From positions 51,994 to 115,993 of the forward strand of contig NZ_LHZU01000142.1 in NCBI RefSeq assembly GCF_001580995.1: 64,000 nucleotides of DNA, written 5' to 3'. Source of the DNA: Acetobacter senegalensis (lineage in GTDB: Bacteria; Pseudomonadota; Alphaproteobacteria; Acetobacterales; Acetobacteraceae). The notes under the pieces were generated by a model. It ran no database searches, was not told the DNA's origin, and saw only the letters and a program-made list of their open reading frames with translations. The position numbers and the translations under genes are program-made. Below are positions 24,932 to 33,778 of the stretch, piece by piece; the first letter of the stretch is position 1; the number at the start of each line of letters is the position of its first letter.

Positions 24932-26202
24932 TCATGGCACGAAATCTGCTTCAGCGTGCCCTGCGCATCAGTTTTCGCAGTGGCATAGTTTTTTCTGTCA
25001 CGGCTCTTCCTGTTTGCACGGTTCGCGCTGAAGATGCGCCTACAAGTGCACGCATTGAACATGGCCGTTACCTCGCAGTTGCGGGAGACTGTCTTGCCTG
25101 CCACACCGCGACAGGAGGTCAACCTTTTGCGGGTGGTCTCGACCTGAAAACGCCGTTTGGCATTATTACAACGAGCAATATTACTTCTGACAAAGAAACA
25201 GGTATTGGTAACTGGACATTCCAACAATTTGAAAATGCTGTCCGTCACGGTAAGGGGCCTAATGGGCATCTATACCCTGCCATGCCTTACACCGCCTACA
25301 GCCAGATAAGTGATCCCGACATCGCAGATCTATGGGAATATATTCGGACTCTTCCGCCTGTAAATCATAAGGTTGAGAGTAACAAACTTCCGTTCCCTTA
25401 CAATATCCGTAGTCTGCTCGTGTTCTGGAACCTTTTGTTCTTTAACGATTCTGCATTTGTAGCAGACGCCTCAAAAAGCGAAGAAATTAACCGAGGTGCC
25501 TATTTGGTTAATGGCCTCGAACATTGCGGAACGTGCCATACTCCCAAAAATGTCTTTGGTGGTGATACGAAAAAAACTTTTCAAGGAGCATCTCTTCAGG
25601 GCTGGTACGCTCCAGATCTTACCAACAATGCCCATACAGGTCTCGGCCATTGGACTGAAGATGACATTGTAACGTATCTGCGCAGTGGTACCAATCGTTA
25701 TACAGCTGCCTCCGGCCCCATGACGGAAGCGATCGTGAATTCCACGCAGCACCTGACAGATGCAGATCTGCGGGCCATTGCAGCTTATTTTAAATCCCTG
25801 CCCCCGCGAACGGTCTCCCCACCCCAGCCGTTGCCTGCTTCAAATGAGCAGGTAAAGGCGGGCCAGCAGGAATTTGTTGTTGAATGTAGTGCCTGCCATA
25901 GAAGCAACGGCAAAGGTATCTCGAACATGATCCCCGATCTTCAGAACAACCCAGCCATTAACGCTCTAAACTCGGACAGCCTGTTGAACATCGTGCTGAA
26001 AGGAACAGAAGGCCCGGCGACGCACGCAAACCCCACCGGCGCAGCAATGCCCAGCTTCGGCTGGAAATTGCAGGATGCGCAAATTGCCAACGTTCTGACT
26101 TACGTCCGAAATAGCTGGGGCAATGCCGCGCCCGCTATTTCCGCCGCCGATGTAAGTAAGGCAAGAACCGCCCTCAACGCTCAACCAGCAGTTCCGCGCT
26201 AG
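24928..26202 (+). CDS. Triheme cytochrome c subunit of the membrane dehydrogenase
   Basis: 424 residues with an N-terminal signal peptide (cleavage near CTVRAED). Three haem c sites are visible: CLACH (C55-H59), CGTCH (C200-H204) and CSACH (C320-H324). This three-domain layout is that of the cytochrome subunit of gluconate, sorbitol and alcohol dehydrogenases, which anchors the complex and hands electrons to ubiquinone. The ATG at 24928 overlaps the flavoprotein stop; an ATG at 24934 is an equally good start. It is last in the operon. Confidence 0.93.
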   Translation: MIMARNLLQRALRISFRSGIVFSVTALPVCTVRAEDAPTSARIEHGRYLAVAGDCLACHTATGGQPFAGGLDLKTPFGIITTSNITSDKETGIGNWTFQQFENAVRHGKGPNGHLYPAMPYTAYSQISDPDIADLWEYIRTLPPVNHKVESNKLPFPYNIRSLLVFWNLLFFNDSAFVADASKSEEINRGAYLVNGLEHCGTCHTPKNVFGGDTKKTFQGASLQGWYAPDLTNNAHTGLGHWTEDDIVTYLRSGTNRYTAASGPMTEAIVNSTQHLTDADLRAIAAYFKSLPPRTVSPPQPLPASNEQVKAGQQEFVVECSACHRSNGKGISNMIPDLQNNPAINALNSDSLLNIVLKGTEGPATHANPTGAAMPSFGWKLQDAQIANVLTYVRNSWGNAAPAISAADVSKARTALNAQPAVPR

Positions 26203-26749
26203 TATTATGTCGGCAAAACGCGTTGCGCGGGGACTAGGCGCAATCAACTGACGGATACCTGAACCGGATGTCACCGAAACGGGGTGAGAAAGAGTGGCGC
26301 TCCTCTTGTCTTCCTTCAGCCTGCTATGCTGCGCCAGATACAGGCATATTCGGCAAGACAGCCGCATGGTTATCTCCCGCACAATTATAATAAAAAAGGT
26401 AATGCGACATGAATTACAAAAATACAAAGTCTGACGCAATCATTATGTAGGTAGCGTTGGTCCACCTCTCCAATGGCAGAGGAGCCAGTTTACCAGTCGG
26501 CTAAAATGTTCAGCCTTTGCCTGACAACGGCATGATGACCCAATTGCGTATATCGTGCCCATAGATGTCAGGCGGGTCAGCTAGACCGTCTCAGCTTTGC
26601 TGGCTCTCTGCCATTGTTAGCACCCACCCTCCCTGCCTTTGTCAGCAGGAAGGGAACAAAAAATGACCTCGGCTGTTCTTCCTATGCTGAAAAATAGCCG
26701 GATATATATCGCCTTTTATTCATCATATATCAGATAAGGAAGACATCTC
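26203..26749. other. Intergenic region with one weak stem-loop
   Basis: 547 bases between the cytochrome gene and iolG. CCCTCCCTGC (26627-26636) and GCAGGAAGGG (26645-26654) form a 10-base stem with one mismatch, followed by an A-run rather than T-run. No gene is supported; frames here are antisense shadows. Confidence 0.4.
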
Positions 26750-27757
26750 ATGCTTGGAATTGGAGTTCTGGGGTGCGGCCGTATTGGTGCCATGCATGCC
26801 GCCAATATTGCCACCCATGCCAAAGCGCGTGTTGCAGCCGTGTATGATATCAACCGTGCGGCAGCGCAAGCCGTGTCGGACGCAACCGGCGCACCTGTGA
26901 TGGCGTCCGCAGCCGAGGTTTTTGCTTCGCCCGATGTGGATGCTGTGCTTATTGCGACCGCAACCGATACCCATGCCGACCTATTGGAACAAGCCATTGC
27001 GGCAGGCAAGCCCGTCCTGTGCGAGAAACCGATTGACCTCAGCCTTGCACGGGTAGACCGTTGTGCTGCTGCTATTGCGGATACGACTTTGCCGGTTCAG
27101 ATCGGGTTCGTGCGCCGTTTCGATCCAGGCCATAAAGCGGTGTTCGAAGCCGTTCGTGACGGCACCATAGGGGATTTGCATCAGCTTATCATTACGTCAC
27201 GAGATCCAGGCTTTCCGCCGGAAGCCTATCTGGAAAAGTCGGGTGGGATACTGCGGGACATGACGATCCATGATTTTGACATGGCCCGTTATATTCTGGG
27301 TGAGGAGCCAACACGCGTATTCGCCATGGGATCGCGCCTTGCGGCCCCTGTCCTTATGAATGCGCTAGATGATGAAGATACCGTCACTGTTGTGATGACA
27401 ACACATTCGGGCAAGCAAGCGGTCCTTATTAATTCGCGCGAGGCCACATATGGCTATGACCAGCGTGTGGAAGCCTTTGGCAGCTTGGGAATGGCAGTTT
27501 CCGAAAACCGTCGCCCCCATCATATGGTACTGTCTGGCAGCACGTTTACCGAACATGCAGCGCCTCTACTGAATTTTTTCATCGAACGCTACCGCGAGGC
27601 GTTTGATGCAGAGATTGACGCCTTTGTTGACGCTGTGGAAAATAATAGTCCCGTTGCCGTCAGCTATAATGATGGAAGACAGGCGTTGGTTCTTGCCGAG
27701 GCGGCGCTAAAATCTCTACACGAAGGACGTATCGTGAGTATAAGCGAAGTCGGGTAA
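26750..27757 (+). CDS. iolG: Inositol 2-dehydrogenase
   Basis: 335 residues. The Rossmann motif GVLGCGRIGAMHAANI opens the protein; CEKPIDLSLARVD holds the catalytic lysine, and RDMTIHDFDMARYILGEEP and GYDQRVEAFGSLGMAVSEN are hallmark IolG segments. It oxidises myo-inositol to 2-keto-myo-inositol (scyllo-inosose) with NAD in the cytoplasm, the first step of inositol catabolism. It stands apart from iolD/iolE (36483-39259), with a sugar porter convergent to it. Two further Gfo/Idh/MocA members lie in the operon at 30480-32819. Confidence 0.88.
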   Translation: MLGIGVLGCGRIGAMHAANIATHAKARVAAVYDINRAAAQAVSDATGAPVMASAAEVFASPDVDAVLIATATDTHADLLEQAIAAGKPVLCEKPIDLSLARVDRCAAAIADTTLPVQIGFVRRFDPGHKAVFEAVRDGTIGDLHQLIITSRDPGFPPEAYLEKSGGILRDMTIHDFDMARYILGEEPTRVFAMGSRLAAPVLMNALDDEDTVTVVMTTHSGKQAVLINSREATYGYDQRVEAFGSLGMAVSENRRPHHMVLSGSTFTEHAAPLLNFFIERYREAFDAEIDAFVDAVENNSPVAVSYNDGRQALVLAEAALKSLHEGRIVSISEVG

Positions 27758-27766
27758 AGACATACA

Positions 27767-27792
27767 GGCCTTGCAAGTTTTCTTGCAAGGCC
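27767..27792 (+). terminator. Stem-loop after iolG
   Basis: GGCCTTGCAAG-TTTT-CTTGCAAGGCC is a perfect 11-base stem with a TTTT loop, starting 10 bases after the iolG stop. There is no T-run after it, so it may be an RNA 3'-end stabiliser as well as a terminator. Confidence 0.6.
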
Positions 27793-27822
27793 AACCTTCC
27801 CATTACACATTTTCAGCAATTC

Positions 27823-27862
27823 GGTCTGGTCGTCCATACTGTGCGTTATGGATGACCAGACC
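27823..27862. repeat. Long inverted repeat between iolG and the sugar porter
   Basis: GGTCTGGTC-G-TCCAT pairs with ATGGA-T-GACCAGACC, a 15-base stem with one G-T pair and a 10-base loop. It is the second of three strong hairpins in this convergent gap. Possible bidirectional terminator. Confidence 0.5.
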
Positions 27863-28021
27863 TCTATTATGTCCCCATGGACGCCATCAAGAAAAGAGTG
27901 GATTTGAGCATCCGTCTTTCTATTTCGATAGGCAAGCCGTAAAATCAGGCTAACTTTTTCCGTGAGAATAAATAGGTGTTAGGCGCACCATTTTTAACTG
28001 CGCAATCTGGCCCCACAAACT

Positions 28022-28053
28022 GGCATGCGGCAGAGAATGCCGCATGCCTTTTT
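28022..28053 (+). terminator. Rho-independent terminator in the convergent gap
   Basis: GGCATGCGGCA-GAGAA-TGCCGCATGCC is a perfect 11-base stem followed by TTTTT on the plus strand. It lies 11 bases past the stop of the minus-strand sugar porter, so it may serve both directions. Confidence 0.75.
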
Positions 28054-28063
28054 CCCGACAGTT

Positions 28064-29545
28064 TTACTTCTGGCCGGGTATATCCGTCAGACCATCTTTC
28101 GGAACAGTCGCTGTGCTGGCCTTGGGTTGGCGTTTTGGGGCCAGCATGACACTTTCGATCTTCTCCAGCGCAATGCCTTTTGTTTCCGGCACATAGCGCT
28201 CCACAAACCACCATGAGAAAAGCGTAAAAAGCGCGAAAAGCCACATCGGCAATGCACCGTGAAATAGGGAATCAAGTCTTTGATTCTGCGCTATCATCGG
28301 AAAAAGCTGGCTGACGATGAAGTTCATCACCCAGTTAGCCGATACCGCGATGCTCATACCCACGCCACGGATCCGATTTGGAAAGATCTCAGCGATCAGC
28401 ACCCATGTCAACGGCCCCCATGATAGACCAAACAGCAGCATGTAAACCAACATACCAGCGAGAGCTGAATATCCCTGTGTTTGGGTATAAAGCGCCCAAG
28501 AGGCAACCAGCAGACCAATGATCATGCCGATCGAACCGAACCGGAACAGCGGCAACCGCCCTTTGTGATCAATGACCCAGCTTCCCAGCACCGCACCCGA
28601 TACGGATGCCACCCCAATCCATATGGTCTGAAACAAAGCGTTCTGTACACTGCCGCTCACTGAACCCAGTACCAGCGGTGCATAGTACATCATACTGTTC
28701 ACCCCCGTAAGTTGCTGCAGCATTGCGACCGATGCCCCCACGAAGATAATCCAGCGTGCGCCTTTAGAGGCGACAGCCCGGCCCAAATCAGACGTCTCGA
28801 TCTTATGTTCCAGGGAGTCCTTGATTTCTGTCAGAACTGACCGGGCATGTTGTTCATTGGAGATACGCGTGAGGGTCTGCATCGCATCATCATCACGTCC
28901 GCGCAGAACATGCCAGCGCGGGGATTCCGGCATAAAGAAAATTGCGGCGCAGAATACAATGCACGGAATGACTTCTGACCCCAGCATCCACCGCCAGCCC
29001 ACATTTGTAAGCCACTCCTCGGTGGCGCTACGAGCGATCAAATAATTGACGATGAAGACCGCTAACTGGCCGCCGACAATGGCAAAAGATTCCATGTAAA
29101 GTGCGCGCCCGCGCATGTCTTTTGGTGAAACTTCTGACATGTACATGGGAGAAACTGAGGACGCTACACCCACCGCGACCCCGCCAATGAAGCGATACAC
29201 CACAAACCATGCAAAACCCGTCGCCAGCGCCGCACCAATGGCTGACGCGGTAAACAGCACAGCGGAGACAGCCAATGTCGGGCGCCGGCCAAAGCGATCG
29301 GCCAGCCAGCCCGAAACCGCTGCCCCCAGGATACAACCAAGCAGCACGTTGGAGACCGCCCAGCCAATTTCTGCCGGTGAAAGGTGAAAATAGGACTGCA
29401 ATGATCCAACTGCACCCGAAATGACAGCTGTATCATAACCGAACAGAATGCCACCCAGCGCCGCGATCGCACATATTCGCAGCACGTAGCCTACATCATG
29501 TTTGTCCGATTGGACAAACATAATATCTTTTAAGGATCTTTTCAT
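28064..29545 (-). CDS. MFS sugar porter (probably inositol/sugar:H+ symporter)
   Basis: 493 residues with 12 predicted helices and all sugar-porter signatures: GGILFGYDTAVISGAVGSL in helix 1, GWLADRFGRRP, YRFIGGVAVGVASSVSPMYMSEVSPKDMRG, FMPESPRWHVLRGRDDDA, QQLTGVNSMMYYAP and YVPETKGIALEKIE. This is the XylE/IolT-type family of proton symporters. The position opposite iolG and close to the cyclitol operon makes inositol or a related cyclitol a reasonable substrate, but the family also carries xylose, arabinose and glucose. Confidence 0.9.
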   Translation of the reverse strand: MKRSLKDIMFVQSDKHDVGYVLRICAIAALGGILFGYDTAVISGAVGSLQSYFHLSPAEIGWAVSNVLLGCILGAAVSGWLADRFGRRPTLAVSAVLFTASAIGAALATGFAWFVVYRFIGGVAVGVASSVSPMYMSEVSPKDMRGRALYMESFAIVGGQLAVFIVNYLIARSATEEWLTNVGWRWMLGSEVIPCIVFCAAIFFMPESPRWHVLRGRDDDAMQTLTRISNEQHARSVLTEIKDSLEHKIETSDLGRAVASKGARWIIFVGASVAMLQQLTGVNSMMYYAPLVLGSVSGSVQNALFQTIWIGVASVSGAVLGSWVIDHKGRLPLFRFGSIGMIIGLLVASWALYTQTQGYSALAGMLVYMLLFGLSWGPLTWVLIAEIFPNRIRGVGMSIAVSANWVMNFIVSQLFPMIAQNQRLDSLFHGALPMWLFALFTLFSWWFVERYVPETKGIALEKIESVMLAPKRQPKASTATVPKDGLTDIPGQK

Positions 29546-29878
29546 TTTTTACTACTCCAACAGGTATTTGTTCTTGTTGTTCTGTTTCAGCAGAGTGACG
29601 CGAGAATTTTTCCAGCGCCTTTCAATGAATCCAGCCGTAGAATACGCTACGTGGTGGCAAACCTTTTTCCGGAAACCACGTCTGCGGCCTGAGTTATCAT
29701 TAGCCTGAAGTCCGAAACACGCCCTCTTCCATAATCTTGTCGCATTTACAGACAGCACGGCTGTGGCAGAGAAACCTTTTGACCGGATTACAGGGAAGAG
29801 TGCTTATTTTTTATCTCAGGAATAGAAAGATATACATTCCTCAATAGAAAAAGAGAAAACGAGCGGTAAACAATACAT
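29546..29878. other. Intergenic region
   Basis: 333 bases between the sugar porter start and the end of the VOC gene. It must hold the promoter of the sugar porter. No operator, hairpin or gene stands out. Confidence 0.4.
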
Positions 29879-30436
29879 TCATTCGTGTTGTGTTTCGAGG
29901 ATTGTGAATTCCTCTGTGTTTTCCTTTACTTCATTCCTCACACGCCATCCCTGCACAATTTCATAGGGATGCGTATGAATTTCGATAATGGTACCGAATG
30001 GATCACGACAATAAACCATTCTGTAAATGCCGGACGGGGGGCGATCATCCCATACCTCTGAAATTTGGCTACCCCCGGTTGCAACAATCTTGCTGATCAA
30101 CCCGTCTATGTCCGGGTCCGTTACGCATATGTGAAAGGGGCCGGACTGATCAAACCGGATATCGGTAACATCAGGCAGCGAAGCGGGTGAGACAGGCTGA
30201 AACAGCTCAATACCCACCCCACCACCCGTTGAAAGATGTGCGATGCGCACGTGCTTGCACCGCTCGCCCAATGCATCCTGAAACTGTGCCTGTGCTGGAG
30301 GACTGGCAACCAGATTGAACGGACCACTGAACAGCCGATATCCCAGAACCTCCGCGTACCACGCTATGGCGCGGTCAATATCTGGCACGCTGATACCGAT
30401 ATGGTTCAGCGGCCGGGGACAAGTGGTGGATGTCAT
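29879..30436 (-). CDS. VOC (glyoxalase/dioxygenase superfamily) protein
   Basis: 185 residues from the ATG at 30436, chosen for AAGGGCAG upstream; the frame opens at 30508 inside the upstream gene. It has two beta-alpha-beta-beta-beta modules: LNHIGISVPDIDRAIAWYAEVLGYRLFSGP and GPFHICVTDPDIDGLISKIVATGG. Metal-ligand candidates are the His in LNHIG and FHICV and the Glu in GTIIEIHTHP. The superfamily includes isomerases, dioxygenases and epimerases. It is last in the six-gene operon, so it may be an epimerase or isomerase in cyclitol breakdown (inferred). Confidence 0.8.
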   Translation of the reverse strand: MTSTTCPRPLNHIGISVPDIDRAIAWYAEVLGYRLFSGPFNLVASPPAQAQFQDALGERCKHVRIAHLSTGGGVGIELFQPVSPASLPDVTDIRFDQSGPFHICVTDPDIDGLISKIVATGGSQISEVWDDRPPSGIYRMVYCRDPFGTIIEIHTHPYEIVQGWRVRNEVKENTEEFTILETQHE

Positions 30437-30479
30437 AATTTCTGCCCTTGCATGATGAATAAGGCAACGTGGTTCAGGG

Positions 30480-31604
30480 TCACGAAACGGCCTGCACCAT
30501 GACGCCAATCAGGTCGCTTTCCGGTGGTTCCTCGACAGGCGGTAGAATGACAACCTGGTCCTGCTGTATGCCCTCCCGTGCGGCAAGGGGGGGCAGGGAT
30601 TGAGGTTCCCCGGTGCGCAGAGCTACCTCCGCGGCAACCAGAACACGGACATCACGCAACCCATCCTCACCATCCGGTTCGGGGTCCTGGTCATTAAGGA
30701 TACATTCCGAGAAATAGAAAGTTTCTCCCCCGAACTGCTCAACGGGGCCATGGGAATGCCGGTCTTTCTTCCCATCAATCAGCGTAGTGTATGTAATGGC
30801 GACGGAAGGGCCAAAAGTATAGCATGGATCAACCTTCACGCTGCCTCTGCTACCAAACAGAGTCATACCTTCCACGGGTGCGCTGGCATAGCTGACTATG
30901 AAGTCCGCAATCCGGCCATCCGCAAACCGCAGCGTGACTGAAACCGTATCCTCAAAATTGAAATTCCGGCCGGGCGTGCGTGTACCGACAGCCGTAACCT
31001 CCACGGGTTCAGCCCCAAACATATGGCGGACCGCATTGATCGGATAATTGCCAAGATCCGGCACCGGGCCCGACCAGTACCCCCCATGAGCGCGATGGTT
31101 TGATTGCGGCACATCCTGCCCAAATACCGAACTGAATCCGACAAGAGTGCCAAAATCCCCGTCGCGGCAACGTGACACCAGTTCCACCGTTGCTGGCTCA
31201 CAATGCAGACGGTAGGCAATCATAAGCTTGCCGCCCCCACTCCGCTGGGCCTGGAGGATTGCTTCGCAGTCTTCCACACTGGTTGCCATGGGTTTTTCAA
31301 GCAGAAGATGCAGGCCCGCCTCTAGCACCGGCACCGCATACTGCCTGTGCAGGCTATTCGGCGTTGCCAGATAGACTGCGTCAATCTCACCCGATGCCAG
31401 AAGGTCGGGCAAGTCATCATAATGCCAGACCCGCACACCGTAGCGGGCTTCAAGGGCCTCTGCTTTTTTCATGTCGCCGGTCATCAGAGCAGCCAAGGTG
31501 GAATTGGCGGCCCGCTCGATACCAGGAATAAAAGATTGTTGGGAGATTTGCCCGCATCCAATTACGGCGTAGCGGATCTTTCGGTCATGTGTCGGCTGGT
31601 TCAT
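30480..31604 (-). CDS. Gfo/Idh/MocA family NAD(P)-dependent oxidoreductase (copy A)
   Basis: 374 residues. An N-terminal Rossmann motif (YAVIGCGQISQQSFIPGI) and LLLEKPMATSVEDCEAIL with the catalytic lysine identify the family, and the rest is the C-terminal alpha/beta barrel-like domain. It resembles glucose-fructose oxidoreductase-like proteins more than IolG. Unlike that enzyme it has no export signal. The stop lies 43 bases ahead of the VOC start. The substrate is probably a sugar, cyclitol or keto-derivative handled by this operon. Confidence 0.87.
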   Translation of the reverse strand: MNQPTHDRKIRYAVIGCGQISQQSFIPGIERAANSTLAALMTGDMKKAEALEARYGVRVWHYDDLPDLLASGEIDAVYLATPNSLHRQYAVPVLEAGLHLLLEKPMATSVEDCEAILQAQRSGGGKLMIAYRLHCEPATVELVSRCRDGDFGTLVGFSSVFGQDVPQSNHRAHGGYWSGPVPDLGNYPINAVRHMFGAEPVEVTAVGTRTPGRNFNFEDTVSVTLRFADGRIADFIVSYASAPVEGMTLFGSRGSVKVDPCYTFGPSVAITYTTLIDGKKDRHSHGPVEQFGGETFYFSECILNDQDPEPDGEDGLRDVRVLVAAEVALRTGEPQSLPPLAAREGIQQDQVVILPPVEEPPESDLIGVMVQAVS

Positions 31605-31640
31605 GGTAATTCCTCCATGACGTAATGAGATATTCAGGCA

Positions 31641-32819
31641 TTATGCCTTTTCGTGCTGCCGATATTCTTCCTGATGCTGTACCTTGTCCGTCGGCACGTC
31701 CCGCCAGGCAGCGGACCGGCTTGACGCGTGAATGGTCTCGACCAGTGTCTGGATGCGCAAGCCCGCGCGAAAATTGAATGGTTCAGGCTGATGACCGGCC
31801 AGTGCTTCCAGATACCTTGCCACTTCTATCGCCTTAAGGTCATTGAAACCCAACTGGTGACCCGGCGCCACGCAGAACAGACCATAGGGCGCATGCTCCG
31901 GCCCCGCTTCAATGCGGCGGAAGCCCTTGCGGCCCCGCGCATCGCTGGCGGAGAAAAAATGCAGTTCGTTAAATCTCTGCTGGGTGAAGGCAAGTGCGCC
32001 CTTCGTGCCATAGACCTCAAAGTCATGCTGCATGGTGCGACCGGTGGCAATCCAGTTCCCCTCAACTGATCCCGTCGCCCCATTCTCAAAGCGCAGGAGA
32101 GCGCGCCCGATATCATCCACCTGCACTGCACGCGTACCGCCCTTGCCATCCGGCCGTGTCTTGATAACCGTCACGCAGTCCCCCATCACCTGTGTAATCG
32201 GGCCTGCGGCTGGCCCCATCAGGAATTCAGCCGTTGCAAGGGCATGACTACCAATATCAGCGAGCGCCCCGCCTCCCGCCGGATCAAGGCGGAAAGTGAA
32301 GGGAGACATGGGGTCCGCCATGTAATCTTCCGCATGCAGGCCGCGGTATCCCCTGATTTCACCCAATTCGCCCGCCACGATCATATCGCGTGCCAATGCG
32401 AGCATGGGGTTACACAGGTAATTGAAACCGACCTGTGTCTTTACTCCTTTTGCCTCTGCCGCATCGGCCATTTCACGAGCATCAGCAGCAAGCGGTGCCA
32501 AGGGTTTTTCACAATAGACATGCTTGCCCGCAGCAATCGCCGCCAGCGCCATTTCCTTATGAAAGGCGTTAGGGGCCGTGATATTGACCACATCGATTTC
32601 GGGATCGTTGACAAGGGCGCGCCAGTCACTGGTGGAGCGGGCAAACCCCAGAGCATCTGCCGCCTTCGCTGCTGCCTCGTCAGTAATATCAGCCAGACAC
32701 GCCAGTTCCAGCTGAAACGGAAGATCAAACACACGGGACGCGGTTGAATAGCCAAAGGCATGGGTCCGGCCCATAAAGCCACTGCCAATCAGGCCAATGC
32801 GCAGTTTACGTTTGGTCAT
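31641..32819 (-). CDS. Gfo/Idh/MocA family NAD(P)-dependent oxidoreductase (copy B)
   Basis: 392 residues. IGLIGSGFMGRTHAFGYSTA is the nucleotide-binding motif, YCEKPLAPLAADAREM carries the catalytic lysine, and the segment GFNYLCNPMLALARDMI followed by GGGALADIGSHALATAEFLMGP is typical of this larger subgroup, including scyllo-inositol dehydrogenase-like and 3-keto-sugar enzymes. Its ATG overlaps the stop of the 2-hydroxyacid dehydrogenase by 4 bases, so they are translationally coupled. Exact substrate unknown. Confidence 0.87.
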   Translation of the reverse strand: MTKRKLRIGLIGSGFMGRTHAFGYSTASRVFDLPFQLELACLADITDEAAAKAADALGFARSTSDWRALVNDPEIDVVNITAPNAFHKEMALAAIAAGKHVYCEKPLAPLAADAREMADAAEAKGVKTQVGFNYLCNPMLALARDMIVAGELGEIRGYRGLHAEDYMADPMSPFTFRLDPAGGGALADIGSHALATAEFLMGPAAGPITQVMGDCVTVIKTRPDGKGGTRAVQVDDIGRALLRFENGATGSVEGNWIATGRTMQHDFEVYGTKGALAFTQQRFNELHFFSASDARGRKGFRRIEAGPEHAPYGLFCVAPGHQLGFNDLKAIEVARYLEALAGHQPEPFNFRAGLRIQTLVETIHASSRSAAWRDVPTDKVQHQEEYRQHEKA

Positions 32820-33778
32820 CTGACAAACTCCCTGTTCACAATAAGGGCGGGATCAAGCGCCCCGGCAAAAAAATCCAGAACATTCTTTACGGAATAAACA
32901 GCCATGCGTTCGGCCGCCTGTGCAGTCAGCCCGGCGATATGGGGGGTCAGGATGACCTGATCCATATCCAGCAGTGGGTTATGGGTGGATGGCGGTTCAG
33001 GATCGAATACATCCAGCCCTGCTGCCGCAATGCGCCCGCTGGACAAGGCTTCGGTCAGGGCTACTTCATCCACCACGCCACCGCGCGCGGTATTGACAAG
33101 AATGGCACCCGGTCTGACATGCCGCAGTTCGGCTACACCCAAAAGTGGACGATCGCCCTTGGGCACGTTGACGGAAATGATATCCGCCCACTCCAACCCG
33201 TCATGCAGGGTTTCGACGCTGCCTACAGCACCAGTTGGCCATTTGCCTTGGGCAGCAAGGAACGGATCATACGCCCGGATATCCATACCAAATCCGGCTG
33301 CCATGGTAGCAAGATGACGGCCCGTGCGGCCATAACCGAGTATAAGGAGCCGCCTGCCCCCCACCTCTCCCGCCATAAGCCGGTTGCGCCACTGCCACTG
33401 CCCATCCCGCACGGCCTGATCTGCCCGGACCAGATACTTGGTACAGGCAAGAATGAGCGTCATGGCGTGTTCCGCCACGGATACGGAATTGACGTCACCT
33501 GCAATACACAGCGTGATGCCACGTACATCCAGCGCCTGCAGATCGACCGCATCATACCCAACGCCGTGACGGGAAACGATTTTCAGCTTCGGTGCCCTTG
33601 CTACCGTAGCAGCAGAAAGAGGCTGGGTACGCAGCACCAGAGCATCGGCATCCGCTATGAATGGGGCGTAACTGTCTTCTGATATTTCTTCGATGTAATC
33701 ATAAGTTACATTCGGCGTGCGATCGAGCAGAGCAATACCCGCTGAATGCAGGTGCCCCGCAACCAGTATGTGGGGCAT
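32816..33778 (-). CDS. D-isomer-specific 2-hydroxyacid dehydrogenase
   Basis: 320 residues. It has the NAD motif ILGYGRTGRHLATMAAGFGMDIRAYDPF, the substrate-binding Arg in VNTARGGVVDEVALTEAL, and the catalytic Glu/His pair in FDPEPPSTHNPLLDMDQVILTPHIAG. The family interconverts 2-hydroxy and 2-keto acids (PGDH/glyoxylate/hydroxypyruvate reductase type). It sits between the aldolase (1-base TGATG overlap) and a Gfo/Idh oxidoreductase (4-base overlap), so it is a tightly coupled member of the operon. It is not part of the standard inositol pathway. Confidence 0.9.
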   Translation of the reverse strand: MPHILVAGHLHSAGIALLDRTPNVTYDYIEEISEDSYAPFIADADALVLRTQPLSAATVARAPKLKIVSRHGVGYDAVDLQALDVRGITLCIAGDVNSVSVAEHAMTLILACTKYLVRADQAVRDGQWQWRNRLMAGEVGGRRLLILGYGRTGRHLATMAAGFGMDIRAYDPFLAAQGKWPTGAVGSVETLHDGLEWADIISVNVPKGDRPLLGVAELRHVRPGAILVNTARGGVVDEVALTEALSSGRIAAAGLDVFDPEPPSTHNPLLDMDQVILTPHIAGLTAQAAERMAVYSVKNVLDFFAGALDPALIVNREFVR

